Both the position numbers and the translations under genes were made by a program. Shown in pieces: positions 34,267 to 42,372 of a stretch of DNA of 64,000 nucleotides. The notes under the pieces are model-generated. The model saw only the letters and a list, made by a program, of their open reading frames with translations. It did not search any database and was not told where the DNA came from. Each line of letters begins with the position of its first letter. Within the stretch, counting starts at the first letter, position 1. This stretch comes from Mesoflavibacter sp. (GTDB lineage Bacteria > Pseudomonadota > Alphaproteobacteria > UBA8366 > Aestuariispiraceae), in the NCBI GenBank assembly GCA_017792345.1, contig CP051228.1, positions 2,494,501 through 2,558,500 of the forward strand. The letters run 5' to 3'.

Positions 34267-34994
34267 ATCAAATCTCCTTTCAGGAAGGCATTCAGTTCAG
34301 GGCTTTTCGGGGCGTCGAACAGGGCGGGAAGCCGGCCCGTCTCAAACGGCCGGCCCTGGTTCAGGAACAGCACCCGGTCGGCGAGCCGCCGGACCTGTCC
34401 CATCTCATGGGACGACAGGACGACGGCGATCCCGGCAGCGGCGGCTTCCGCGACCATGGTTTCCAACGCACCCGCAGCGGCGGGATCCAGCCCGGCCGTC
34501 GGCTCGTCCAGCAGCAGCATGCGCGGTGCCTGGGCCAGGGCCTGCGCCAGGGCGAGGCGGCGCTGTTGCCCGCCGGACAGATGGCGGGCGGCGGCATCGT
34601 GACGGTCCGACAGGCGCGCGCGCTCCAGCAACAGGGTGGTCTGGCGTTGTCGTTCCGGCTTATCCAGGCCGCGCCGCGTCAACACGAAATCCAAATTTGC
34701 CGCGACGGTGCGGCGCAGAAGGACGGGCGACTGCAGCAGAATGGCGCGGCGCGGCGGGGCGCCGTCGGGCCAATCGACGGATCCGGCATCCGGGGCCAGC
34801 AGATCGTGAAGCAACCGCAGAAGCGTCGTCTTGCCCGCCCCGTTTGGTCCGATCAGGGCGGTCACGCCCCCGGACAGCGGCAGGGACCAGGTCGGAATAT
34901 CCAGGACCGTACGCCCGGCGCGCTGGACGCGAATGCCGCGCAATGTCACCTGCTCGGACCCGACCGGAATTCCGGTTCCATCCCGCGGCATCAT
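34260..34994 (-). CDS. tupC: Tungstate ABC transporter ATP-binding protein
   Basis: ATPase of 244 residues with Walker A GPNGAGKTT, signature LSGGQQRRLALAQA, Walker B MLLLDEPTAGLD and the switch His in VVLSSHEMGQV. The start is at an ATGATGA that overlaps the permease stop. The frame is open well upstream, but that part is out of phase with family N-termini and lies over the permease gene. There is no C-terminal molybdate-binding (TOBE/Mop) domain, which fits TupC rather than ModC. Confidence 0.9.
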   Translation of the reverse strand: MMPRDGTGIPVGSEQVTLRGIRVQRAGRTVLDIPTWSLPLSGGVTALIGPNGAGKTTLLRLLHDLLAPDAGSVDWPDGAPPRRAILLQSPVLLRRTVAANLDFVLTRRGLDKPERQRQTTLLLERARLSDRHDAAARHLSGGQQRRLALAQALAQAPRMLLLDEPTAGLDPAAAGALETMVAEAAAAGIAVVLSSHEMGQVRRLADRVLFLNQGRPFETGRLPALFDAPKSPELNAFLKGDLIC

Positions 34995-35734
34995 GCTTCT
35001 CCCCGGATGGTGATCTCGCCCGCGGAGCGGCGGCCGATTTCGCGGATCAAGGAAGCCGCAGCGTTCACGGACAGCGCGATGGCGATCAGCACCAGGCCCA
35101 GGGCCAATGCCAGGGCCAGATCGCCCTTGCTGGTTTCCAGGGCGATGGCCGTGGTCATGACACGGGTGACGCCGGCGATATTGCCGCCGACGATCATCAC
35201 CGCACCCACTTCGGCCACGGCGCGGCCGAACCCGGCCAGGACAGCGGTCGCCAGGCTGAACCGTGCTTCCGCCAGCAAGGTCCAGGCCCGCTCCCGCCGG
35301 GACAGGCCCAGCGCGCGAAGCTGCTCGGCATATTCGGTGTTGAAATCCTCCAGACTGCGCAGACCGATCGCGGCGACGATCGGCGTGATCAGAATCGTCT
35401 GCGCGATCACCATCGCGGCCGGTGTGAACAGCAGGCCCAGTTCGCCCAGCGGCCCGGCTCGGGATAGCGACAGATAGACAAACAAGCCGACGACAACGGG
35501 CGGCAGGCCCAGCATGGCGTTCAGGACAGTGACGGCCGCGCCGCGGCCCGGGAACCGGGCAATGGCAAGCCAGGCGGCGAGAGGAAGGCCGATTCCCGTC
35601 GCGATCAGCGTCGCCAGAAGGCTGACTTGCAGCGACAGGCCGATGATGCCGTAGAGCTGATAATCGCCCTCCAGCACCAAATTCACGGCCAATGCCATTG
35701 CCGACGGATCGTTTTCCATTCCCTGATTCTGCAA
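34991..35734 (-). CDS. tupB: Tungstate ABC transporter permease
   Basis: Integral membrane permease of 247 residues with about five or six helices (VSLLATLIATGIGLPLAAWL, NAMLGLPPVVVGLFVYLSL, MVIAQTILITPIVAAIG). The EAA-type loop is AEQLRALGLSRRERAWTLLAEAR, and the GRAVAEVGAVMIVGGNI segment is typical of TupB. An alternative ATG lies five codons downstream (35719). It is the first gene of the operon; the start is 85 bp from the ATTGGTCAGACCAAT palindrome. Confidence 0.88.
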   Translation of the reverse strand: MQNQGMENDPSAMALAVNLVLEGDYQLYGIIGLSLQVSLLATLIATGIGLPLAAWLAIARFPGRGAAVTVLNAMLGLPPVVVGLFVYLSLSRAGPLGELGLLFTPAAMVIAQTILITPIVAAIGLRSLEDFNTEYAEQLRALGLSRRERAWTLLAEARFSLATAVLAGFGRAVAEVGAVMIVGGNIAGVTRVMTTAIALETSKGDLALALALGLVLIAIALSVNAAASLIREIGRRSAGEITIRGEA

Positions 35735-35819
35735 TTTGTTGTTTCAGCATGTTCTAATTCCGAAAATCACCGGAATCAAGAATACATACAGTATTGTCTC
35801 TTAACCCTCCCGTGGCAAG

Positions 35820-35834
35820 ATTGGTCAGACCAAT
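35820..35834. promoter_or_regulatory. TTGG-N5-CCAA palindrome in the tup/DUF3305 divergent promoter (site 3)
   Basis: ATTGGT-CAG-ACCAAT is a perfect 6-bp-arm palindrome, the best of three such sites in the island. It lies between the tungstate importer operon (start 35734) and the DUF3305 gene (start 35915), so one bound regulator could control both. It matches the classic PdhR/LldR-type GntR operator. Confidence 0.62.
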
Positions 35835-35914
35835 TCTAAACTTCGCCGCAAGGGTCCGATTTTTGGGTTTAAATCGGTCGCCGGCGAAAACCGGGGAAGG
35901 ACGCGCGCCGCACG

Positions 35915-36493
35915 ATGTCCAACGAGAATCCGGATGCCTTCGATGCCCGCGAAATCCGCATGTCGTTGGGGATTGTTGTTGAAAAACGGCCGGCTGCCAG
36001 CCGCTGGATCAGCCATACTTGGCGTCCGGTCGCCGTTCTGCCCGGCGCGGCGGCGCTGAGCGAATGGAAGCTTCTGGACCGCGAAGGCGATGTCGAACGC
36101 ATCCAGATTGCGACCCTGGAATTGGAACTGCACCGCAAGGAAACCGAGGCCTATCTGGTCAATCTGGCGAATGAAACGCCGTCGGTCTATGTCGTGCTGC
36201 GCGCGCCGGACCTGGAAGACGATGACGCGGACGCCCCGGAAATCTGCGCCGTGCGTGCCACCGCGTCACCCTTCGAGGCACAGGATTTCCTGGACAGCGG
36301 CGAGGACATCGTCGAACCGGTCCCGATGACCGAAGGATTGATTGCCTGGGTTCAGGCCTTCATCGACCGGCATCACGAAGAAACCCAATTCAAGAAGCGC
36401 AAGCGCAAGGATTTCCGGCACGAAGAACCGGCCTTTGGTAAGGCGCTGCATCCGATCGAACAGCGCTTCTATGACAAGCGCAAACTGAACTGA
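35915..36493 (+). CDS. DUF3305 domain protein of the FDH cluster
   Basis: Cytoplasmic protein of 192 residues. The diagnostic DUF3305 core is IVVEKRPAASRWISHTWRPVAVLPGA near residue 20, followed by ELHRKETEAYLVNLANETPSVYVVLR and a C-terminal GLIAWVQAFIDRHHEETQFKKRKRK. DUF3305 and DUF3306 genes lie together next to formate dehydrogenase operons in many proteobacteria, and are thought to help maturation or assembly; the mechanism is unknown. The next gene starts 3 bp after the stop. The ribosome site is weak (AAGGA, distant). Confidence 0.85.
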   Translation: MSNENPDAFDAREIRMSLGIVVEKRPAASRWISHTWRPVAVLPGAAALSEWKLLDREGDVERIQIATLELELHRKETEAYLVNLANETPSVYVVLRAPDLEDDDADAPEICAVRATASPFEAQDFLDSGEDIVEPVPMTEGLIAWVQAFIDRHHEETQFKKRKRKDFRHEEPAFGKALHPIEQRFYDKRKLN

Positions 36494-36496
36494 CCG

Positions 36497-37180
36497 ATGA
36501 CGCAGGATCGATTCCTCAGCCGCTGGTCGCGCCGTAAAGCGCAGAATCGCCGCACGACACTTGCGGCGGCTCCGGCTGTATCGGAATTGGAGCCGACCCC
36601 CGCCTTGGCGGTGGAGGAGGAGATGCCGGGAGAGGCCGCGGTCGTGGCGCCCGATTTGGAGGTTCCAGAAGCCGCCGATAGCGCGTCCGAGGACGAATCG
36701 GAGCTGACCGAAGAGGCACTGCGCCGTCAGGCGGAGGAATTGGGGCTGCCCGACCCGGAAACCCTGGGGGCGGGATCGGATTTCAAACAGTTCATGGCGC
36801 CGGATGTCCCCAAGCAGCTGCGCAGCCTGGCCTTGCGCCGGCTTTGGCGCAGCAATCCGGTCCTGGCCAATGTCGACGGGCTTGTCGATTACGGCGAAGA
36901 TTTCACCGATGCCGCGCGGGTCGTTGCCAATATGCAGACCGCCTATCAGGTCGGTCGGGGCTATCGCCGGGACGAACCCGAGGAAATGCCTGAAAAGGAA
37001 GAAGAGTCGGTCCTGGCCGAGGGTGAAGCATCGGACGAGGATCCCGCCGCTGGTCAAACGCAAGCCGACCAAGAGCCCGGTCCGGATGAAACTGCCGAAG
37101 AAGGTGGCACGGAAATCGCGGAAATTGAAAATCCGATCGATGATACCGACCGTAGACAGGACGACACCATTGCGACATAA
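36497..37180 (+). CDS. DUF3306 domain protein of the FDH cluster
   Basis: Cytoplasmic protein of 227 residues. The N-terminal FLSRWSRRKAQ motif and the central FKQFMAPDVPKQLRSLALRRLWRSNPVLANVDGLVDYGEDF block identify DUF3306. The linker (~25-75) and C-terminal tail (~160-227) are strongly acidic and low-complexity (PEEMPEKEEESVLAEGEASD), probably disordered. It is paired with DUF3305, 3 bp apart. The TAA stop is followed within 3 bp by the site 2 palindrome. Confidence 0.85.
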   Translation: MTQDRFLSRWSRRKAQNRRTTLAAAPAVSELEPTPALAVEEEMPGEAAVVAPDLEVPEAADSASEDESELTEEALRRQAEELGLPDPETLGAGSDFKQFMAPDVPKQLRSLALRRLWRSNPVLANVDGLVDYGEDFTDAARVVANMQTAYQVGRGYRRDEPEEMPEKEEESVLAEGEASDEDPAAGQTQADQEPGPDETAEEGGTEIAEIENPIDDTDRRQDDTIAT

Positions 37181-37182
37181 TG

Positions 37183-37201
37183 AAATTGGTAATGCCAATT
37201 T
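37183..37201. promoter_or_regulatory. TTGG-N5-CCAA palindrome upstream of the fdh operon (site 2)
   Basis: AAATTGG-TAATG-CCAATTT is a 7-bp-arm inverted repeat 160 bp upstream of the TorD-like start. It shares TTGGTAAT with site 1 upstream of moaA, and the TTGG-N5-CCAA layout with site 3. It immediately follows the DUF3306 stop, at the edge of a 180-bp AT-rich promoter region. Confidence 0.6.
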
Positions 37202-37203
37202 CT

Positions 37204-37237
37204 CGCAACGAAATTGCGGATTTAGCCCAATATTGGG
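37204..37237. promoter_or_regulatory. Two further dyads in the fdh promoter region
   Basis: CGCAA-CGAAA-TTGCG (37204-37218) and the perfect 12-bp palindrome CCCAATATTGGG (37226-37237) follow site 2 directly. They have different arms, so up to three different regulators, or one with degenerate sites, could act here. The downstream AT-rich run (37239-37265) is the likely promoter. Confidence 0.42.
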
Positions 37238-37360
37238 AATGTTGAGAATAATAATCAATAACAAGTTTCCGGGTCGATCTGAAAGTGCACGGACGTTGTA
37301 CTGATCGCATCCGCGCCGGGACGAGGCTCAAGCCGGTTCCGGAGAAGAGGAGGGGACGAG

Positions 37361-37996
37361 GTGACAGGTACGCGAGACAATCTCGCCATGGATAAGTCAC
37401 ATGAGGCCGAGCGCTCGCCGGAAGAACTGGCGCGCCAGGCCCTTTACGCATTTCTGACCCGGGTGTTGGCGCGGCCGATGGGGCCGTCCGAAGCGGCCGC
37501 GATTGCGCCCTTCGCGGATGCAGGGTCGGACCTTGGACAAGCGGCCCAGGGGCTCGCCGGCACTCTTGAGAATGCGGATGCAGCCCGCCTTGGGCGCGAA
37601 TTCCACGATCTGTTCATCGGGGTCGGGCGCGGGGAACTGCTGCCCTTCGCATCCTACTACTTGACCGGTTTCCTGAATGAGAAGCCGTTGGCGGTCCTGC
37701 GCGGCGACATGCGTCGGCTGGGTTTCACCCGGCCCGATTCCGTGAAGGAGCCGGAGGATCATATCGGGTCCTTGTGCGATATCATGTGCCATCTGATCGA
37801 AGGAACCGCCACGGGCGAGTTCGATATCTACGATCAGGACCAGTTTTTTGCGGCCCACCTGAATCCGTGGGCCGGGAAATTCTTCGCCGATTTGGAAAAG
37901 GCGAAGACTGCCGATGCGTATCGCAATGTCGGTCGGATCGGACGGATCTTCATGACGATAGAGGAGCAGAGCTTCGGGATGATTGCCCGGGCCTGA
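37361..37996 (+). CDS. TorD/DmsD-family molybdoenzyme chaperone
   Basis: Cytoplasmic redox-enzyme maturation protein of 211 residues. It binds the TAT signal of a molybdo- or tungsto-enzyme until the cofactor is inserted. Family features are ALYAFLTRVLARP, LGREFHDLFIGVGRGELLPFASYYLTGFLNEKPLAVLRGDM and EPEDHIGSLCDIMCHLI. A GTG at 37361 is preferred because GAGGAGGGG lies 5-6 nt upstream; the first ATG (37388) has no ribosome site. It precedes the TAT micro-protein and FdhA, its presumed clients. Confidence 0.88.
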   Translation: MTGTRDNLAMDKSHEAERSPEELARQALYAFLTRVLARPMGPSEAAAIAPFADAGSDLGQAAQGLAGTLENADAARLGREFHDLFIGVGRGELLPFASYYLTGFLNEKPLAVLRGDMRRLGFTRPDSVKEPEDHIGSLCDIMCHLIEGTATGEFDIYDQDQFFAAHLNPWAGKFFADLEKAKTADAYRNVGRIGRIFMTIEEQSFGMIARA

Positions 37997-38052
37997 TCCC
38001 CGATTGGAATGGGGTTCTATTCAGCAACCCTTGTTGAAGGGAGGAAGTAGGC

Positions 38053-38247
38053 ATGAGCGATAAGGACGATAGCGTCAGCCGTCGCCAGTTCTTCGGGGCC
38101 GCCGGTAAAGGCGTCGCCGTGGGAGCCGGTGCCGTGGCCGCGGCCGTCGGTGTCGCCCCCGCGCAAGCGGAGGTGTTGACCGAGTCCGCAGGCGACTATC
38201 GGGAAACCGCGCATGTGAAGACCTATTACGATCTCGCCCGGTTCTGA
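38053..38247 (+). CDS. FDH-region TAT-signal micro-protein
   Basis: A 64-residue protein that is almost only a twin-arginine signal (SRRQFFGAAGKGVAVGAGAV, then APAQAE) plus about 23 mature residues (LTESAGDYRETAHVKTYYDL). This matches the family of formate dehydrogenase-region TAT-target proteins (TIGR02811 type). Function unknown; it may be a small subunit or help export of FdhA. The ribosome site is GGGAGGAA. It lies between the chaperone and fdhA. Confidence 0.87.
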   Translation: MSDKDDSVSRRQFFGAAGKGVAVGAGAVAAAVGVAPAQAEVLTESAGDYRETAHVKTYYDLARF

Positions 38248-38408
38248 TGCGAACCGCGCGGGCCCGTTTGCTTTGGGTCGGATGCGCAGCGTCCCGAGGA
38301 CGCCGAGAGAGACGAGCGTAGCGTAAAGATGTCGATAAGGAGGGGCCGAACGGGCGGCGCGACAGGCGCCTGAACCGGGATCGGCCAGAACAAAGGAAAG
38401 GGAGAGAC

Positions 38409-41291
38409 ATGCTCCGGAAAAAGACCAGCGGGGTTGCAAATGGCCCCCGTTCGGCAGCGGCCTTCGCGGCCGTGTCCGGTGATGCGGTGGATCGTCGTAC
38501 CTTCCTGAAGCGCTCGGGCCTGACGGCCGGCGGAATCGCGGTGGCTGCCGCGGCTCCGGCGGGGTTGATGACCCGGCGTGCGGAAGCGGCGAACGCGCCC
38601 GGTACCGGCGGCAATGTGCAGACCGTGAAATCGATCTGTACGCATTGTTCCGTCGGCTGCACCGTAATGGCCGAGGTGGAAAACGGCGTTTGGACCGGGC
38701 AGGAGCCCGGCTTCGACAGCCCGTTCAACCTGGGCGCCCATTGTGCGAAAGGGGCTTCGGTCCGCGAGCACGCCCACGGCGAACGTCGGCTGAAATATCC
38801 GACCAAGCTGGTGGACGGCAAATGGACGCAGATTTCCTGGGATCAGGCGATCGAGGAAATCGGCGACAAGATGCTCGAAATTCGCGAACAGTCGGGGCCG
38901 GATTCGGTCTACTGGCTGGGCTCCGCGAAGCACAATAACGAGCAGTCCTACCTGTTCCGCAAGTTCTACGCCTTCTGGGGGACCAATAACGGGGACCACC
39001 AGGCGCGTATCTGTCACTCCACCACGGTCGCAGGTGTTGCCAACACCTGGGGCTATGGCGCGATGACGAACTCCTACAACGATATCCACAATTCGCGCGC
39101 CATCTTCCTGATCGGGGGCAACCCGGCGGAAGCCCATCCGGTCTCGCTGCTGCACCTGCTGCGGGCCAAGGAGATGAACAACGCGCCGATGATCGTGTGC
39201 GACCCGCGCTTCACGCGCACGGCCGCGCATGCCGACGAATATGTCCGGTTCCGTCCGGGCACCGATGTCGGCCTGATCTGGGGTATCCTGTGGCACATCT
39301 TCGAGAACGGCTGGGAAGACAAGGAATTCATCCGTCAGCGCGTCTGGGGGATGGATCAGATCCGGACCGAAGTGGCCCGCTGGACTCCCGAAGAGACCGA
39401 GCGTGTTACCGGCGTGCCGGGGTCGCAGTTGAAGCGCGTCGCGCGGACGCTGGCCAACAACCGTCCGGGCACCGTGATCTGGTGCATGGGCGGGACCCAG
39501 CACACGAACGGCAACAACAACACCCGGGCCTACTGCATCCTGCAGCTGGCGCTGGGCAATATGGGCAAGGCCGGCGGCGGAACGAATATTTTCCGTGGCC
39601 ATGACAACGTGCAGGGGGCGACCGATCTGGGCGTGCTCTGTCACACCCTGCCCGGTTACTACGGTCTCGCGACCGGCTCCTGGAAGCATTGGTCCCGTGT
39701 CTGGAACGTCGATTACGACTACCTGCTGGGCCGATTTGCCTCCAAGGACCTGATGGAGGCCTCCGGCTTCCCGGTGTCGCGCTGGATCGACGGCGTTCTC
39801 GAAGCCAAGGAGAATGTCGATCAGCCGGACGGCCTGCGGGCGATGGTGTTCTGGGGTCACGCCCCGAACTCGCAGACCCGTCTGCCGGAAATGAAGACGG
39901 CGATGGAGAAGCTGGACCTGCTGGTCGTGGTCGATCCGTATCCGACCGTATCGGCTGTGCTGCATGACCGGAAGGACGGGGTCTACCTGCTTCCGGCGGC
40001 GACGCAGTTCGAAACCTACGGCTCGGTCACGGCATCGAACCGGTCGATTCAGTGGCGTGACAAGGTTGTCGAGCCGCTGTTCGAATCGCTGCCCGACCAC
40101 ACCATCATGTACAAGTTTGCGAAGAAGTTCGGCATGGCGGATGAGATGTTCAAGAACATCAAAATCCAGGACAATGACGAGCCGCTGATCGAAGACATTA
40201 CGCGGGAGTTCAACCGCGGCATGTGGACGATCGGGTATACCGGCCAGTCGCCCGAACGTCTGCGGCTGCATATGGAAAACCAGCACACCTTCGACCGGAC
40301 GACGCTTCAGGCGGTCGGCGGCCCGTGCGACGGCGAATACTACGGTATGCCGTGGCCGTGCTGGGGAACGCCCGAAATGGGCCATCCGGGGACGCCGATC
40401 CTGTACGATCCGTCCAAATCGGTGGCCGAAGGCGGCCTGACCTTCCGCGCCCGTTTCGGCGTGGAGCGGGACGGCGACAACCTGCTGGCCGAAGGGTCCT
40501 ATTCCGTGGGTTCCGAACTCACGGACGGGTATCCGGAATTCACCATGCAGATGCTGATGGATCTGGGTTGGGATGCGGATTTGACGGCGGAAGAGAAAGC
40601 CGCCATCGACGCCGTGGCCGGACCCAAGACCAACTGGAAGGTCGACCTGTCGGGCGGCATCCAGCGGGTTGCCATCGAGCATGGCTGTGCGCCCTTCGGG
40701 AACGCGAAAGCCCGCTGCGTGGTCTGGAACTTCCCGGACCCGGTGCCGACCCACCGTGAGCCCCTGTATACGCCGCGGCGCGATCTGGTGGCGGACTATC
40801 CGACCTACGAGGATCGGAAAATGTACCGTCTGCCGACCCGTTTCGCGTCAATCCAGGCTCAGGACTTCTCGAAAGACTTCCCGACCATCCTCACGTCCGG
40901 CCGTCTGGTCGAATACGAGGGCGGCGGGGACGAGACCCGGTCCAACCCCTGGCTGGCGGAACTGCAGCAGGACATGTTCGTCGAAATCAATCCGCGTGAT
41001 GCCAACAATCTGGGCATCAAGGACGGCGACCGTGTCTGGGTACACAGCCCGGAAGGCTCGAAGGTCAATGTCATGGCGATGGTGACGGAGCGTGTCGGCT
41101 CCGGCGTCGTCTTCATGCCGTTCCACTTCGGCGGCTGGTATCAGGGTCAGGACCTCCGCGACAAGTATCCGACAGGGGCGGACCCCTATGTGTTGGGTGA
41201 ATCGTCGAACACGGCCCAGACTTATGGGTACGATTCGGTGACCAACATGCAGGAGACCAAGTGTACCCTGTGCCGGATCGAACGCGCTTAA
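38409..41291 (+). CDS. fdhA: Formate dehydrogenase catalytic subunit (bis-MGD, Cys type)
   Basis: Periplasmic catalytic subunit of 960 residues oxidising formate to CO2. The TAT signal is DRRTFLKRSGLTAGGIAVAA (residues 28-47). The [4Fe-4S] ligands are C77, C80, C84 and C112. The metal ligand is cysteine C202 in DHQARICHSTTVAGVA, where selenoenzymes have Sec. The next histidine (H203) and the distant Arg-type substrate residues belong to the conserved formate site. Bis-pterin contacts such as HNNEQSYLFRKFYAFWGTNN and WCMGGTQHTNGNNN are present. The nearby tungstate importer suggests W or Mo/W flexibility. No in-frame TGA is used. Confidence 0.95.
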   Translation: MLRKKTSGVANGPRSAAAFAAVSGDAVDRRTFLKRSGLTAGGIAVAAAAPAGLMTRRAEAANAPGTGGNVQTVKSICTHCSVGCTVMAEVENGVWTGQEPGFDSPFNLGAHCAKGASVREHAHGERRLKYPTKLVDGKWTQISWDQAIEEIGDKMLEIREQSGPDSVYWLGSAKHNNEQSYLFRKFYAFWGTNNGDHQARICHSTTVAGVANTWGYGAMTNSYNDIHNSRAIFLIGGNPAEAHPVSLLHLLRAKEMNNAPMIVCDPRFTRTAAHADEYVRFRPGTDVGLIWGILWHIFENGWEDKEFIRQRVWGMDQIRTEVARWTPEETERVTGVPGSQLKRVARTLANNRPGTVIWCMGGTQHTNGNNNTRAYCILQLALGNMGKAGGGTNIFRGHDNVQGATDLGVLCHTLPGYYGLATGSWKHWSRVWNVDYDYLLGRFASKDLMEASGFPVSRWIDGVLEAKENVDQPDGLRAMVFWGHAPNSQTRLPEMKTAMEKLDLLVVVDPYPTVSAVLHDRKDGVYLLPAATQFETYGSVTASNRSIQWRDKVVEPLFESLPDHTIMYKFAKKFGMADEMFKNIKIQDNDEPLIEDITREFNRGMWTIGYTGQSPERLRLHMENQHTFDRTTLQAVGGPCDGEYYGMPWPCWGTPEMGHPGTPILYDPSKSVAEGGLTFRARFGVERDGDNLLAEGSYSVGSELTDGYPEFTMQMLMDLGWDADLTAEEKAAIDAVAGPKTNWKVDLSGGIQRVAIEHGCAPFGNAKARCVVWNFPDPVPTHREPLYTPRRDLVADYPTYEDRKMYRLPTRFASIQAQDFSKDFPTILTSGRLVEYEGGGDETRSNPWLAELQQDMFVEINPRDANNLGIKDGDRVWVHSPEGSKVNVMAMVTERVGSGVVFMPFHFGGWYQGQDLRDKYPTGADPYVLGESSNTAQTYGYDSVTNMQETKCTLCRIERA

Positions 41292-41307
41292 GAGGGAGGA
41301 CTGAATT

Positions 41308-41901
41308 ATGGCACGTATGAAATTCCTCTGCGACGCGGAACGCTGCATCGAATGCAACGCCTGCGTCACGGCGTGTAAGAACGAGCACGAAATTCCGTGG
41401 GGGATCAACCGCCGGCGGGTCGTCACCATCAATGACGGCAAGCCGGGCGAACGGTCGATCTCGGTAGCCTGCATGCACTGCTCCGACGCGCCGTGCATGG
41501 CGGTCTGCCCGGTGGATTGCTTCTACCAGACGGACGAGGGCGTGGTTCTGCACTCCAAGGATCTGTGCATCGGTTGCGGGTATTGCTTCTATGCCTGCCC
41601 GTTCGGTGCGCCGCAGTATCCTCAGGCGGGCAACTTCGGCAGCCGTGGCAAGATGGACAAATGTACCTTCTGCGCCGGTGGCCCCGAAGACAACCTGTCT
41701 CAGGCGGAGTACCAGAAGTACGGTCGCAACCGTCTGGCGGAAGGCAAACTGCCGCTCTGCGCGGAAATGTGCTCGACGAAGGCCCTGCTTGCGGGCGACG
41801 GGGATGTCATCTCGGACATCTACCGCGAACGCGTGGTGTCGCGGGGCTTCGGCTCCGGCGCCTGGGGCTGGGGCACGGCCTACGAGCAGAAAGGTACCTG
41901 A
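41308..41901 (+). CDS. fdhB: Formate dehydrogenase iron-sulfur subunit
   Basis: Electron-transfer subunit of 197 residues with four ferredoxin-type motifs, starting CIECNACVTACKNEHEIPWG, then CMHCSDAPCMAVCPVDC, CIGCGYCFYACPFGAP and KCTFCAGG...PLCAEMCSTKALLAG. It would carry electrons from FdhA to the cytochrome b subunit. It has no TAT signal, so it is probably exported with FdhA. No C-terminal membrane helix is visible, unlike E. coli FdnH. It starts 16 bp after fdhA with a GAGGGAGG ribosome site. Confidence 0.95.
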   Translation: MARMKFLCDAERCIECNACVTACKNEHEIPWGINRRRVVTINDGKPGERSISVACMHCSDAPCMAVCPVDCFYQTDEGVVLHSKDLCIGCGYCFYACPFGAPQYPQAGNFGSRGKMDKCTFCAGGPEDNLSQAEYQKYGRNRLAEGKLPLCAEMCSTKALLAGDGDVISDIYRERVVSRGFGSGAWGWGTAYEQKGT

Positions 41902-41914
41902 CCGGTTCATCCGC

Positions 41915-41943
41915 GTGCCGCCCCGAAAATCCCGGGGCGGCAC
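41915..41943 (+). other. Perfect 11-bp hairpin downstream of fdhB
   Basis: GTGCCGCCCCG and CGGGGCGGCAC flank a 7-nt loop, 13 nt after the fdhB stop. No U-tract follows, so it is more likely an mRNA stability or processing element, or a partial attenuator separating fdhAB from the lipoprotein and fdhC. Confidence 0.5.
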
Positions 41944-42091
41944 AAGGATGGCGGGTCGATGCCGCATCTGGGGGCGTCGGGAGTCGGCACGGCTCCGGCG
42001 CCTCATTTTCCGGGCCGGGCGGTCGATGACCACCTTGTGAGCAGCCGCCCTATAAGCAATCGCCCCTGAAAACGAAGGTCGATCGATACCC

Positions 42092-42295
42092 ATGCTGAAC
42101 CGACAAGCGAACCGCACCCTGATCCTGGTCGCCGCGACTGCTGCCGTTCTGACAGTGGCGGGGTGCCGGGAAGACGAGCAGGACCGTGTGCAATTCTTCC
42201 AGCCCGGCGTCTATCAAGGTCAACAGGATGCCGGACTGAGCCAGGAAACCCTGGACGCCTTGCGCAGCCGCGCCTCGCAACAAAGCTCGCCCTGA
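42092..42295 (+). CDS. Small lipoprotein of the FDH operon (67 aa)
   Basis: A 67-residue protein with a lipoprotein signal peptide (LILVAATAAVLTVAGC, lipobox VAGC with cysteine at about residue 25). The mature part is short and polar (REDEQDRVQFFQPGVYQGQ). Similar small lipoproteins lie between fdhB and fdhC in related clusters. It may tether or stabilise the periplasmic dehydrogenase. There is no enzymatic motif. Confidence 0.72.
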   Translation: MLNRQANRTLILVAATAAVLTVAGCREDEQDRVQFFQPGVYQGQQDAGLSQETLDALRSRASQQSSP

Positions 42296-42372
42296 TCACG
42301 GGGCCCGAATTCAATCGCGCGGCCTTGCAGTCGCGCCCGCGGCCGTCGCGCCGCCGGATTATGGAGGTTGGG

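Noticed and set aside
34995-35750. Upstream extension of the tupC reading frame to 35750
   Set aside because: The extension overlaps tupB and gives low-complexity Arg/Gly-rich sequence. The ATGATGA overlap at 34991-34994 marks the true start.
37242-37258. FNR-like sequence TTGAG...ATCAA in the fdh promoter region
   Set aside because: The half-sites are spaced too far apart (17 nt overall rather than 14) and one half is mismatched.
39012-39017. Possible selenocysteine in FdhA
   Set aside because: The metal-ligand codon at residue 202 is TGT (Cys), not TGA, so no SECIS or Sec machinery is implied.
38226-40754. Long open frame (about 840 codons) on the minus strand inside fdhA
   Set aside because: It is exactly antisense to fdhA, has no recognisable protein motif, and arises from the high third-position GC of the real gene.
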